A DNA stretch of 64,000 nucleotides from Hippopus hippopus (GCA_946811185.2 OX328099.1:72482714-72546713); one strand, 5' to 3'. Shown: positions 29,501 to 40,795, counted from the first letter of the stretch. The notes: generated by a model from the letters alone, not told the origin. Translations and numbers: made by a program.

Positions 29501-29987
29501 AAATGCAATGGAACTGTTTCCATTAAACTATGTGCACTTCATTTGCCTTCAGATACATACAATGCAATGTAGTGTCCGTATTACAACATGATTTCCTCAA
29601 ATGACTAAACATAGAATGAAATGAGAAGGAAATGAAAACCAATTTCAACCCATAGGCAAAATTGACAAATTGAGCATATTTCAAATATATTTATCACCCC
29701 CCCAAAAAATGAATTTACCATACATAACATCCAAGGGTCATTAATTAAGGTTAATGCATGTATGTGATTATTCCTACAAGCAATTTCTCCATTAGCTTCA
29801 ATGTTTTCTACAAGGTTTGCTGTAAAACAAAGAAAATGCCTGCATGTGGTAACATATAAAGGCCTAAACGTTGCTGAAACAACTGGACTCAACCTAATGT
29901 AATGTAGACCCGAGGTAAACTAATGCACTGACACAATATGCATTTTGCCTCGTGAATACATTTCCAACACTAAAAAAACATAAGCAG
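29501..29987. other. unassigned stretch
   Basis: No gene recognised. A weak A-like scrap occurs near 29780-29820. Confidence 0.35.
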
Positions 29988-30095
29988 CACATGCTGTTGC
30001 CAACACTCGACTGTGGTTGCTTGATTTTTCAGTGAAAGTTTTAAGTTGAAAAAGGGGCATAACTGTGTAAAAAAAACTTCAATGGTTACTTTGAT
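29988..30095 (+). mobile_element. family D repeat, 5' part
   Basis: TGCTGTTGCCAACACTCGAC through AAAAAGGGGCATAACTGTGT. Truncated after TGGTTACTTTGATTG. Confidence 0.7.
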
Positions 30096-30479
30096 TGTCC
30101 AAAAACAACAAGACTGAATCCCCCTTGCTCATTTCATAACAAAATTCAAACATCAAACCATTTGGCCACATCACATAATAATCACTGAATTAAATTCCTG
30201 AGTATTCAAGATCAAGAATCACTTATTTAGAACTACAGTTTGTATGCTAAATTTTGTTTTTTGACAATATTCCAAAAGAACTTACACCAAACAAATCACC
30301 AAGATAGCCGAGATACAAAGTCAACACTTTAATATCTTGCCTTGTTGGAGAGGTTTTGGACAAACTTGAACCCTTTTACTGCTAAACAAACAGAATAAAG
30401 ATTTCCAGCAAATAGTATACAATAATTATACTGAAACATTAAGATTACTAAGTGCTTGTTGCTGGAAAAAAAAACTCAC
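30096..30479. other. unassigned stretch
   Basis: No gene or repeat recognised. Confidence 0.4.
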
Positions 30480-30590
30480 TCTATTGACAGTATAGATCCA
30501 AGATCAGACTGCATGTTCTGTGCAGTCTGATTTTGATCTACACTGTCCGCAAATGATCCTTGAGTCCCACTTAGCAGCGAAAGGGTTGAA
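30480..30590 (-). mobile_element. family B MITE, partial
   Basis: Palindrome GTATAGATCCAAGATCAGAC / GTCTGATTTTGATCTACACT, then CTTAGCAGCGAAAGGGTTGA, the decayed B end. Confidence 0.75.
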
Positions 30591-30723
30591 ATCCCTCCAT
30601 AAGGGACCATGACTTAGTGTCAGCTATTACAGACTGATTGCCTTCCATTAGCCTAACTGTATCCCCTGCTGCTGAATCATCAACAAGGTGTTTCATCTGT
30701 CACCATTGGGGAATCCCCACAAT

Positions 30724-30948
30724 TTAACCCTATACCACACAATCTTTAGTTTAACGACCCTGAGGAAGGCTTTTGAAAACATTCTGAGAAAAGGAGAAAA
30801 TACTGGTTACCAGCATTTTCTCCTTTTCCCAAAATGTTTTTTTCTCTGTGAATGGCAAATTCAATTAATGGAGCCATATCTAATTTGTCATCTACAAATG
30901 CTTTCAATTCGGTTACATCTGAAATTTAGTTAAGGGGTAAAGGATTAA
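30724..30948 (-). mobile_element. family A MITE, complete copy
   Basis: TTAACCCTATACCACACAAT to GGGGTAAAGGATTAA. First arm ATTCTGAG variant; apex GGTTACC. Confidence 0.85.
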
Positions 30949-30992
30949 TACTGGAATAAATTGATCAACACTGCACAACATAAACACTATGT

Positions 30993-31211
30993 TTTGACTA
31001 TCCTAAGAAAGACAACTAATGAAAACATTGTGGGAAAAAAAGAAAATGCTTGTGACCAGCATTTTCTCCTTTTCCCACAAACTTTTCTATCGTTTTACTG
31101 ACAAATCCACTATCTATGACATATGGAGCCATACATATTTGATTTGCTATCTAAAAAATGCTTTTCCTAATATGGCCGAGTCTAAAATTTTGTCATCTGG
31201 TAAAGGGTTAA
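30993..31211 (-). mobile_element. family A MITE
   Basis: R arm decayed. Palindrome GGGAAAAAAAGAAAATGCTT. L end CATCTGGTAAAGGGTTAA. Confidence 0.8.
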
Positions 31212-31362
31212 GCCCTTCAAGGCTTGTGTTGACATCTGTAATGTAAGCCCAAATTTTGTCACCCCTCTATGAAAACAGGGATTTACATAAGAATACAAGA
31301 TTAAGAGCAGGTTGGTACCCCAATGATGGTAAACCAACAGAAATAGACCATGAATTAGAAGA

Positions 31363-31643
31363 TAAAAGCCTTTACCAAAACACAAGATTCTAGACAGGAG
31401 CAAATTGAAAGTAATTGCAGATAACAAATTAAATGTTACTCAAAATATCAATTTTGTCTTTCATAGGGTATTAAACATTGTGGGAAAAGGAGAAAATACT
31501 GGTTACCATTATTTTATCCTTTTCCCACAATATTTTCTACCCTTTGAATGACTAATTTCATACTTTAGTAACATTGAATTTGTGGTCTGCAAATGCTTTC
31601 AATTAGAACAAGGCTAAAACATTGTCATCTGGTAAAAGATTAA
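31363..31643. mobile_element. family A MITE, L-L isomer
   Basis: Both halves are the L arm. It starts CCTTTACCAAAACACAAGAT as a plus copy and ends CTAAAACATTGTCATCTGGT then AAAAGATTAA as a minus copy. The whole 281 bp is one long imperfect palindrome about GGTTACC. No R arm. Confidence 0.8.
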
Positions 31644-33342
31644 GACATAACCAAATTTAAAGATTGCAAGATATTTTTGCAACAGTTAAGATTTTCACTT
31701 CAACACTTTCTATACTTCCACTTATAACTGACCAAAGATTTTTTCTCCAATAAATGAATTTTTCATTAAATAAACATCCACTTCACAAAAGCCCACAAAC
31801 TTTATGCCGATAAAAACCTGTACAACCAATGCAAGACTAACAACCAATGCAACAAGAGTCTGACTGGCAACTTATTTAATAACCCTAGACAGTCCTGAGC
31901 TGAATTTAATGACCACATCTGAAGGACAATCCATTTACTTGTCACAATATCAACCACACAGTATACATTGCCTTTGACATTCATCCCAAAATTTCTACTG
32001 TCAATATATCAAATACTGGAAGAAAGCCTATTTACACAATCTTGAATTTATCATAGAAATGTTACTGATAAAATTATACTCCAGACCAAAGCTTTATCTG
32101 AGCATAAATTCCGCCAAATCCATTAATAAAGCTTTCACTCTCTTTTATATTGACAAGGACACTGTGGAATTAGCCAAGGTGGCGAATTGAGACCAATTCT
32201 ATTCTCCATTAAAGATATACTTTTCAAAAGAATTGTGCCAATGGACTTTACAGTTGCATTAACCAAGCTTACAGATTTATTACATCAACTCTGGGAAGGC
32301 TTTTAATTATTATTATAATGTTAGGTTGTAAATTGCTTTATACCATAACATAAATGTTGACTTTGGGCAAGATTTCATAAAATCTACCAAAATTGTTACC
32401 TACTTAACACCTACTGTTTCATGTCTTTATTTATCTACCTGTATTATTATACAGTAATTACCACTTGTATGATAAAGGTAGCAAAACCAATCACAGTTTT
32501 ACAATAGGTGTGATCAAAGTGTGAAAGAGTACTACCGAATTCTCTTTGACCTCTTTACAAGGGGAAACCTTACCTATTTACCTATAACACCTCTTTGACT
32601 AAATATTACATAAACTTGTTTTGGTACATTAAAGACAAATATTCCTTTATTTGATGTGAAAAAAAAAATCAACTGATAAATTCATCAAGATGGTGATGTT
32701 TGTTAAATTGAAATATTTCAATACAACCATATGATACTAGAAACTTTGTTTCCTGTGTGCATTCACAATTATTCTCATGTGTGCAGTTTTTGTTTCCCCT
32801 GTGCATTTCAAAAATTCACATGCATGCTTTTTTTTTAACTTATGGGCAATTAGAAATCCAAGTGCTGGTTGATAAAACTAAAAATTTGAAATATTTCAGT
32901 CTTGCAATGGCAAATATTTTAGGTATATACTCGTATCTCAGTACTTTGATAAAGATAAATTGTTTTTACAAATCTTTGAAAGCACCATCCTTTTCAAAAT
33001 TTGTTCTTTGCCAAGACATCAAATTTAAAATCTATTGCAGTATCATCCAGTCCTCTCAGTCTCTGACTGTGAATTTAATGAATTGCATCAACAGAATAAA
33101 TTTTAAAGCAACTGACCTCCCATCAACCGGGACATTATCTATACAATAATACATTTAACAGATCAACATAGTTTTTTTCCCGCCATCATTCACTACAGAA
33201 AGTGACACTGGGGGCAAACACTGAAGGGAGCTTCTTTCTTTTCATATGGAAAACACTCTGGGAAAAAAAGTTGTTAATGCCATTAAAACTCAGTCATTCC
33301 TTCCTCCACAATGTTGTCGCTAAGCTGTCATATTCAGATGCC
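31644..33342. other. repeat-poor AT-rich stretch
   Basis: The longest repeat-poor part of the window. It contains a 130-codon frame (32757-33149) with biased Phe/Ile/Leu/Ser content and no domain. With no second exon or promoter evidence I do not call it a gene. Confidence 0.45.
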
Positions 33343-33560
33343 TTAACTCTTCAGCAAACAACAAAATGCTCAACCATCCCAAATTTAAAGCAGTTGTAGA
33401 TGCCAACTTAAATGTAACTAAATTGATTCATTTTGTCTCTGAAAGGATAGAAAACAATGTGGGAAGAGAAGAAAATGCTGGTTACCACCAATTTCTCCTT
33501 TTACCACAATCTTTTCAAAAGGCCAGGGTTTTTAAAACATAGGATTGTCAGGCACAGCTT
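33343..33560 (+). mobile_element. family A MITE
   Basis: TTAACTCTTCAGCAAACAAC start. Core GGGAAGAGAAGAAAATGCTG. Decayed R end. Confidence 0.75.
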
Positions 33561-33906
33561 TATCTGTTACATTTGTGTGGAAATGGAATTTGCACTACAA
33601 CAATCAAATTCACCTGAGCATGCATTTCTATCTGTGCAAGCTTGCAAAATTAAACTTTACAGAATAATGCCCTTTGATGACAAAAATGTTTAATGCTGCA
33701 TGATCATAGGTGAGAACTGGATGAAATTGCTCCACATAGGAAATGTGTTTCAACTTGATATCATTTCTCAAGCATCAATAATTCAGAGGAAAATGTCATG
33801 ATTTCAGAAAACATTAATGTATCTCTTCACTTTCATGATTTTTATCTCTCCCAAATGACAATTTAGTGATCCTTCACATATGTTTCTTATTCCAGATTCC
33901 AATATA
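33561..33906. other. unassigned stretch
   Basis: No gene or repeat recognised. Confidence 0.4.
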
Positions 33907-34135
33907 TTAACCCTTTACAAGATGATAAAATATTAATCCAGTTCAAATTTAAAGCATTTGCAGACAACAAATCAAATGTGGCTCACACCATGTAATTTTT
34001 GTATAAAAGAGTAGAAAACATTGTGGGAAAAGGAGAAAATGCTGGGTACCAGCATTTTCTCCTTTTTCCATAATGTTTTCAAAAGGCATCTTTCTTAGGG
34101 TCATTAAAACACGAGAATGTTTGGTAAAGCGTTAA
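33907..34135 (+). mobile_element. family A MITE, complete copy
   Basis: TTAA to TTAA, 229 bp. Palindrome with apex GCTGGGTACCAGC. R end TTTGGTAAAGCGTTAA. Confidence 0.9.
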
Positions 34136-34267
34136 AATCCTAAGAGTACCATAAAATATTCATTAATTTAATCATTTTTTTAATTGTTGCTTTTCTACAT
34201 TATTCCACACCAACTGAATTCACTGGATCTCTTCAGATGGTTGAATATATGATTGTACTGAATGTAG

Positions 34268-34330
34268 GAAAGAAAGTAACAGGAAAAAAAGTAACAGAAA
34301 AAAAGTAACAGGAAAAAAAGTAACAGTTTC
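34268..34330. repeat. minisatellite, GTAACAGG plus A-run
   Basis: Four units of about 15-17 bases, each AAGTAACAGGAAAAAA-like. Confidence 0.8.
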
Positions 34331-34374
34331 AATAAAGAAAATACTAGAAATCAGTAAATTATATAGTTTCCAAG

Positions 34375-34740
34375 GAGAGTAGAATCAGATCGGAAGAGCT
34401 ACTATATGTGCTTTTTCATTATTTCATTAATAAAGTTAGGTCAGCCAGTGGTACATAATATGTAAATGTGTTAAATAATATAGAGAAAGAAACGAAACCG
34501 CATAGAATCAGATCAGAAGAGCTACTATATGTGCTATTTCATTAATAAAGTTAAGTCAGTCAGTGGTACATAATATGTAAATGTGTTAAACAATATAAAG
34601 AATGAAAAGAAACAGTGTAGACAGTGTAGAACCAGATCAGAAGAGCTACTATGAGCTATTTCATTATTTCAGGTGTAAGCCAGCGGTATAAAATATGTAA
34701 CTATGTTAAAATGTTTTTGGACAGACAGGCTTATGCAAAT
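34375..34740. repeat. tandem repeat, about 122 bp unit, three copies
   Basis: Units begin AATCAGATCGGAAGAGCTAC (34383), AATCAGATCAGAAGAGCTAC (about 34506) and ACCAGATCAGAAGAGCTACT (about 34630). The third is the most diverged. Confidence 0.8.
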
Positions 34741-35071
34741 AGTTTAGACACAGATCAGAGTAGCAACCTGACCAGAGTCTTCACTGTTTTCAGTATCTTT
34801 TGGACACAGAATTCCATGATGAATCAATAGTGTTCTTATTTTGGGAGGATTATGGCAAATAATTTGAGTGTCCGAATTTTTAGGAAAATTACAGAAATAT
34901 ATATCTAAAAAGGTCAGAGTCAGAGTGTACCCTGTGTTTCAAGTTTGTTGAATACTTTTTATCAACTAGCTCACATATCGTCCCTAAAATTCAATAAAAT
35001 TTATAAACTGTTACTTTTTTTCCTCTTACTTTTTTTCAGATTACCGATTGTACTATCCACTCAGAGGTAAG
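34741..35071. other. unassigned stretch
   Basis: No gene. Two TACTTTTTTTC-type pyrimidine runs occur near 35010-35040. Confidence 0.4.
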
Positions 35072-35125
35072 AAAGATTCGCACCTTCTGTGCAGTCTGAT
35101 CTTGATCTATACCATCTGCAAAAGT
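35072..35125. mobile_element. family B MITE, one palindrome arm
   Basis: TTCTGTGCAGTCTGATCTTG then ATCTATACCATCTGC is the second half of a B palindrome only. Confidence 0.55.
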
Positions 35126-35132
35126 ATGTATT

Positions 35133-35217
35133 TTGTGGTGTCCGTGGTCGTGAGGTACAGCGTCGGCCTCGCAACCAAAAGGTCCCGAGTTCGATACCCG
35201 GGAGCAGGTGTCAACTT
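35133..35217 (+). mobile_element. SINE2, head only
   Basis: TGGTGTCCGTGGTCGTGAGG with A-box-like GGTCGTGAGGTACAG and B box GAGTTCGATACCCG. This is the best preserved SINE2 B box. The body is missing. Confidence 0.75.
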
Positions 35218-35221
35218 TGCA

Positions 35222-35275
35222 ATTTCTTGTCTGCAATTTGAACCATTCTAAACTTTTCCCATGTGGTAAAGAGTT
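35222..35275 (-). mobile_element. family A MITE, L-end fragment
   Basis: TTGTCTGCAATTTGAACCAT ... ATGTGGTAAAGAGTTAA. Confidence 0.65.
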
Positions 35276-35326
35276 AAAGCTTTCACTTGGTATTTATCGG
35301 TTTTGCACAACAAATGTAGTACGTTT

Positions 35327-35598
35327 CAAATGAGCCATGCTCTGGGAAAACGGGAGTTAATTGCACCTCCATGATGCATCATACCAAAGCAAGACATCAC
35401 ATAATTAATATAGATCCATAAAGTCCATTTAATCTGACAACTAACTTAATATAGGGGTAGAATGGTCCTTGGACATCCAAGAATAGCAAAAAGTTTTGAC
35501 CCATGTCAGCCTGCACAGACTGCACAGGCTGACATGGGACAATACTGTTTGCAGATGCATTAAGCCCCCTTTTGACAGAGCAATTTGCCCATTAAAAT
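35327..35598. mobile_element. family F foldback MITE
   Basis: GAGCCATGCTCTGGGAAAAC start and ATTAAGCCCCCTTTTGACAG end. Inner palindrome ATGTCAGCCTGCACAG / CTGCACAGGCTGACAT at 35503-35536. Confidence 0.8.
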
Positions 35599-35827
35599 AT
35601 TTCCAGACAGTTCTAGTCCTAAATATTGATACAGCAACAATCCTAAACTTATCAGCAAATGGATTCTTTGTGTACTTATCAAGAAAACTATCTTGTCTGC
35701 TTCAAGATATAGCGTAAAGCGATACATCCATTATAAAAACCAAATATTTGAGGGATTGGTGAAGTTTGATAATTTCAGGAAAATATCCAGATATATCAAA
35801 CACACAAAATTTTGTTTGAATTGCAGT

Positions 35828-36057
35828 TTAACTCTTTACCAAACAACAAGATTTTAGACTGGTCCAATTCCAAGCATTTGCAGACGACAAAATAAAACTG
35901 GCCCAAATGATAAATTTGTCACTGATAGGTTAGAAAAGATTGTGGGAAAAGGAGAAAATGCTGGTAACCAGCATTTTCTCCTTTTCCCACAATGTTTTTA
36001 AAAAAACTTCCTTTCTTGGGGGTCATTTAAAGTCAGGATCGTGTGGGAAAGGGTTAA
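35828..36057 (+). mobile_element. family A MITE, complete copy
   Basis: TTAA to TTAA, 230 bp. Intact palindrome about GGTAACC; R end GTGTGGGAAAGGGTTAA. Confidence 0.9.
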
Positions 36058-36084
36058 CACCAATTTCATATAGGTAATATCACA

Positions 36085-36300
36085 TCAGTCAGTGAACCTA
36101 TGCATGTGTTTCCTGGCTTTCTCACACCAGTACTGACACAACTTTCTTTCCAAACCACGGACTGCTTTTCTCACATGCATCAAAGGTGAGAGGTGAAAAA
36201 ATGCCAGAAAGAAAGTTTGCCTCAATCAGTTATCGAACCCAAAACCACCTGGTCACAAGTCAGATACACCAACCACTGAGCTGCTCAGCCAAGCTCAAAT
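36085..36300 (-). mobile_element. SINE3
   Basis: Minus-strand tRNA-like head at about 36222-36290 (A box GCTCAGTGGTTGG, B box GGGTTCGATAACT), body with TTTCTCACACCAGTACTGAC. Matches copies at 52590 and 59554. The ATCA tail is missing. Confidence 0.8.
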
Positions 36301-36429
36301 ACAAGAAAAAAAGGACAACGCAGTGGGGTAAAGATGAGGGGTTAAATCAAAGTTGGCACGTTTTGCAAATGTAACAGCCATGTAAATATTTTCTTTTATG
36401 TCACAAATCAATATAATAAATGTCTTTTA

Positions 36430-36656
36430 ATTTTTTCCTAAACAATAAAATTTTGGACCCGTCCAAATTAAAAGCATTTTGCAGTTGTATAGTTAAATGT
36501 GGCTCAAATGATAGAATCTGCCTCAGAAGGGTAGAAAACATTGTGGGGAAAAGGAGAAAATGCTAGTTTCCAGCATTTTCTCCTTTTCCCACAATGTTTT
36601 CAAATGATTATTTCCTCTGAGTCAATAAAAATTAGGACTATGTGGTAAAGGGTCAC
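36430..36656 (+). mobile_element. family A MITE
   Basis: CTAAACAATAAAATTTTGGA start, full palindrome (GGGGAAAAGGAG first arm), end TATGTGGTAAAGGGTCA. Confidence 0.85.
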
Positions 36657-37246
36657 AGTTTTTTCTGTCAGTTAGAACTACTGGATACACATTTACATGG
36701 TAAACAAATGGAAAACACTCAATGCAAGCCAAGTCCGAGTACTTTATGTTAATAATTATGCAAAGCAATGTTTTCGGTCCAATTGTCCCACATTCTCCGT
36801 GCTGAAAAAACTTTGACAAGAAATCTAGAATACGAAAAGTTTCAAAAGCTCTTCGAAATATATTACTGGTAAACTTTCCTATGACAAAAAACATTTTGTA
36901 ACTTTTATCTGTGAATAAAATGTTACTAGGATTCCACTGTAACAGCATTATGTTAGTCATACAACTTGATTTGATTTTTGTAATGCACTGTTAACTTCTT
37001 CCACAATGCAAATAATAGTTTTGGCTTCACCAAGAACAACAAAATAAAACTGATGAATAATTTAGACTGGATTACGACTTCAAAATGGTGAAAAAAAAAA
37101 ACAATAGAAGAAAAGTATGCTTTTGTCCTGCAGTCCTATTGTTCTTACAAATTCCCTGCAGGCACGACGGCACTATGAGAAGGAAGAGAGCTATATTGAT
37201 TGCCTATAAACAGGAATTTTTTTGCCCTATTTCCTCTGGAGACAAG
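36657..37246. other. unassigned stretch
   Basis: A 112-codon minus-strand frame (36622-36960) begins within the A copy and has no domain; not called. No other repeat recognised. Confidence 0.4.
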
Positions 37247-37478
37247 TAAACCCTTTACCACATGACAGAAACTTAGACTTGTCCAAATTCAACGCATTTG
37301 CAGATGACAATTTAAATGTAGACAAAATTATAGAATTCGTCTTTGACAGGACAAAAAACATTGTGGAAAAAAAGGAGAAAATGCTTGTTACCAGCATTTT
37401 CTCCTTTTCCCACAATGTTTTCAAAAAGCCTTCCTTCTCATGGTAGTTAAAACTCGGGATTGTGTGGAAAAGGTTTAA
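37247..37478 (+). mobile_element. family A MITE, near-complete
   Basis: TAAACCCTTTACCACATGAC to TGTGTGGAAAAGGTTTAA. Palindrome GGAAAAAAAGGAGAAAATGC with an intact second arm. Confidence 0.88.
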
Positions 37479-37806
37479 CCATTTTTGTATGTAGATGAGG
37501 CATTTTAGAAATATGGTTCCCGTTTTAGTTTGATCATCTGATATATACAGATAGATCTAATGGTTCCCAGATCTGGCTGAGCAATACATATATATTACAC
37601 ACCCATACATCAATCTTGGTTGATGCTTGAACAGTTTAGATAAATCCTGGAAATTCATGAAAATGTAGATTTTATGCCAAATCTGTTAACCTATAACCAT
37701 ACAACCATACCATCTGTTGCCTTCCTGCACCTTTAAGCTTTTCAAAACAATGTGAGACAGGGAGCTATTATTTGTTTCAGAAGTTTTGCCTCTTTTCTTA
37801 TGAACA
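37479..37806. other. unassigned stretch
   Basis: No gene or repeat recognised. Confidence 0.4.
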
Positions 37807-38122
37807 TGGAGAACATCATTTGAAAAGTCTTACGAACATGAAAGTTCGCAACAAATGCATAGCTCATATACAAACCGCTGCAGCTGGGATTTGAACCCAT
37901 GCAGAAGAGATCCTCATTTTTGAGGCACATAAGACTAATACACAAACCACTGAGATAAAGAAAATTCTTTTTAGCTCAATGGTTAGTATATTAATCTTTT
38001 GAACCGCAATAAAGGAGGATCTTTGTCGCATGGGTTCAAATCCCAGCTGGGCGGTTTGTATTTGAGCTATGCATTTGTTGCGAACTTTCATGTTCATAAG
38101 ACTTTTCAAATGATGTTCTCCA
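37807..38122. mobile_element. long inverted repeat with internal tRNA-like promoter
   Basis: Arms of about 95 bases (37807-37901 and 38028-38122), e.g. GGAGAACATCATTTGAAAAG pairing with CTTTTCAAATGATGTTCTCC, around a 126-base centre. Each arm contains a tRNA-like B box (GGGTTCAAATCCCAGCTG). This may be two SINE heads inserted head to head or a foldback element. Confidence 0.75.
37971..38050 (+). pseudogene. tRNA-like sequence in the inverted repeat
   Basis: TTAGCTCAATGGTTAG (A box) and GGGTTCAAATCCC (B box) about 60 bases apart. It could promote Pol III transcription through the right arm, but no proper acceptor stem is visible, so it is not a functional tRNA gene. Confidence 0.5.
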
Positions 38123-38211
38123 TTTCATTTTCAAAACATTGTAAACATCCTTTCAGTCAAATATAGATGTTTTGGAGTTACTACCCATTTTTACATATAA
38201 ACTAAGTCGGA

Positions 38212-38362
38212 AAGATGATCAGGTAACCTGCATGTTCTCCTTTTCCGGCAACATTTTTCACACTGTTTTTTTTCAAAGACAAATTCCACCAATATAGCAG
38301 CAATTAGTTTGTTGTCTGCAAATGCAATGAGATTGGACAAGTTTAAAATATTGTTGTTTGGT
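38212..38362 (-). mobile_element. family A MITE, partial, member of a tandem duplication
   Basis: Second palindrome arm and L arm to ATATTGTTGTTTGGTTGA. Its right flank (AACTCAAACACAAACATGCC) is repeated after the next A copy. Confidence 0.65.
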
Positions 38363-38393
38363 TGAAACTCAAACACAAACATGCCTCGCAAAG

Positions 38394-38618
38394 TTAATCA
38401 TTTACCAAACAATGTCAAGTTTGAACAACCCTGGGTAAAAAGCCTTTTGAAAATACTGTGGGAAAAGGAGAAAATGCTGGTAACCAGCATTTTCTCCTTT
38501 TCCCACAACATTTTCTACCTTATCAAAGAAATCCAAACATATAAGTAACATTTAATTTGTCGTCTGCAAATGTTTTTCAATTTGGACAAGTTCAAAATTT
38601 TGTAGTTTGGTAAAAACT
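38394..38618 (-). mobile_element. family A MITE
   Basis: TTAATCATTTACCAAACAAT start, perfect inner palindrome, end GTAGTTTGGTAAAAACTC. The flank AACTCAAACAAAAATATGCC matches the flank of the preceding copy, so element plus flank (about 250 bases) was duplicated in tandem. Confidence 0.85.
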
Positions 38619-38942
38619 CAAACAAAAATATGCCTTGTAAAGTTATATGCCAAAAACTTCAAGCACTGATAGATTGTGATGCCAAGATTTCTCAATTAAC
38701 ATTTTGCCATGTAGGCATACTTTGGGACTACTCCAACTTGTGAAGCAATTGTTCATCAATTAACTATGCAAGGGTAATTTGGTTTTTGCATTTTTGTGAT
38801 GTAAGAAATTAAATGTGATGTTATAGTTATTAGTTTACCATTATTGTAACATTTTTTTGATTTTACGAATCAGTTGAACAGTAGTGCAATAGCTCTTCCT
38901 CGCAAAAAATACTTTTTTTCAAGAGTCTGCCCGTTTTTTTAT

Positions 38943-39552
38943 TAGAGCCATGCTCTGGAAAAAAGAGGCTTGGTGAATCTCCATGATCCATTATACCCAG
39001 CAAATCATCAGTCGTTGTCTGCACATGTCATATTCTTCGAAAATTCAACCTATCTACTATGACGCATCCCCCATCCCCCAATACTTGGAAAAAGTAGGGC
39101 TTATACCGAAGCTATTAGCCTATTACCCAAGCATGTAGGGGCTGTATTAATAAATGGCCGATGCATAGGTTACATTCTAGCTGATCATAGCTGAATGAAT
39201 CACACCAGGTAGTGTTTTATTGAGTAAACATTTATTTCATTTTGAAATTCAAAGTAACAGTTGTTGTTTTGAAAAGTAGTCCGGTTCTGTACCCAGAATG
39301 CCCAAATTAGATGTGTCTTTATAGAATGCCATCTAGCTGGAGATAATGAGTCATCACTTCATTAATGACTCATAGAATCCACTTAGTCTAATGAATGACT
39401 GAATCTTGAGGAAGAGTAGTCCTTGGACATACAGAAAATTGACCAACAGCAGAAAGTTTTGGCCCAGGTCAGCCTGTGCAGATGCCCCAGGCTAACCTGG
39501 GTTAATACTTTTTTTGGATGCATTAAGCTTCCTTTTTACAAAGCACTTTTTT
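38943..39552. mobile_element. family F foldback MITE, expanded copy
   Basis: GAGCCATGCTCTGGAAAAAA start and GCATTAAGCTTCCTTTTTAC end. Inner palindrome CCCAGGTCAGCCTGTGCAG / CCCAGGCTAACCTGGG. About twice the usual length, so it probably holds an inserted segment (about 39020-39400). Confidence 0.65.
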
Positions 39553-40024
39553 GGCTCATTTTTATTTTTCCAAAGACATAGCTATAAATAAGGCAGCAAG
39601 GTCATTTTCTCAATCTTTGAATTTACCATTTCCATTATTATTCAAGATCTTCCAGGAAGAACTGAAAATAGTAAATTCGTTGTTATTGCAGAAGACTTCC
39701 AGATAAGTCCCAGGAAAAGAAGAGTAAAAAAAACCCCATCTGTCTGCAATTTTTCAGGATCATCTAGGATTAAAATTATGTAATGAATGACTTTTTTGTT
39801 GCTACTGCAGATTAAAGTATATTGGTAGTTTGGTTTATAACCATGTGTATTTACATTTTCCAATGATAAGGAACATGCATATCAGTTCTGTAGGTGTAAA
39901 CATGTTGAGAGACGAGAGTCAGACTGACAGTGTTTTCCTTGTTTTCCCCTCAAATCTTTCGTTCAGACATTTCAATTTTATTAAATTCTATAAAGATGTG
40001 AATGTTGGACATTTAGAAAAACTA
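39553..40024. other. unassigned stretch
   Basis: No gene or repeat recognised. Confidence 0.4.
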
Positions 40025-40088
40025 AAAGATTCAGATTCAGACAAATTAAATGTGGTATTAATGTTGATATTTGTGTTTAAAAGGTTGG
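40025..40088 (+). mobile_element. family A MITE, L-arm scrap
   Basis: CAGACAAATTAAATGTGGTA then GTGTTTAAAAGGTTGGA, next to SINE2. Confidence 0.45.
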
Positions 40089-40091
40089 ATG

Positions 40092-40300
40092 TGTGGTGGT
40101 GTCCATGGTCGTGAGGTAGAGCATCGCCCTCATAACCTTAAGGTCCCAAGTTCGATACCCATGAGCGGGTATCAACTTTGGGATTGTTCACTGGCTCACA
40201 CATTTAGTGCAAGTACTGGTGTAGTTCCCAGGAAGCAGAATCAAAAGAGACTAGTATAAGTAGTAAGACCTTGTTTCTCAATCAATGTAAAATAAATATA
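40092..40300 (+). mobile_element. SINE2, complete copy
   Basis: Head GTGGTGGTGTCCATGGTCGT with B box AAGTTCGATACCC. Body CACTGGCTCACACATTTAGT and GTACTGGTGTAGTTCCCAGG. 3' end TCAATCAATGTAAAATAAAT. Same order in the copies at 40592 and 44042. Confidence 0.85.
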
Positions 40301-40523
40301 TTTAATTTTTCACCAAATGACAAAATTTTGGATTTGTCCAAATCCAAAGTATTCGTAGAGTACAAAGTAAACAAGGCTCAAAAAGTGTAAAATGTTTTTA
40401 AAAGGGTAGAAAACATTGTCGGAAAAGGAGAAAATGCTTGTAACCAGCATTACTACATTTTTTCCAATAGCTAAATCTTCTTCAGGGTTGTTAAAATTCG
40501 GAATTGTGTGGTATAGAGTTTAG
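40299..40523 (+). mobile_element. family A MITE
   Basis: TTTTTCACCAAATGACAAAA start. Core GGAAAAGGAGAAAATGCTTG with decayed second arm. End TGTGTGGTATAGAGTTTA. Confidence 0.8.
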
Positions 40524-40591
40524 GAGGCACAGATGTGCAAAGAAAACCATGACATAAATCTACGGAGTAAAAGTCCACTGACAAACAACTC

Positions 40592-40795
40592 AATTTTGTG
40601 GTGTCCATGGTTGCGAGGTAGAGAGTCGGGCTTGTAAGTCCCAATTTCGAGAGTGGGTGCCAACTTTGGGATATTTCACTGGCCCACACATTTGGCGCGA
40701 GTACTGGTGTAGTTCCCAGGAAAAAGAGTCAAAAGAGATTAGTATAAGTTGTAAAAACATTTTTTTTTCAATTGATGTAAAATAAATGTTCTTAA
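40592..40795 (+). mobile_element. SINE2
   Basis: TTGTGGTGTCCATGGTTGCG head with a damaged B box (AATTTCGAGAG). Body and 3' end as in the copy 500 bases upstream. Confidence 0.8.

Noticed and set aside
32757..33149. 130-codon open frame in the repeat-poor stretch.
   Set aside because: Low-complexity composition, no domain, no start context or splice partners that I can defend.
34387..34399. AGATCGGAAGAGC, identical to the start of a common sequencing adapter.
   Set aside because: It lies in the first unit of a 122-base tandem repeat; the other units have the near-identical AGATCAGAAGAGC, so it is genomic and a chance match.
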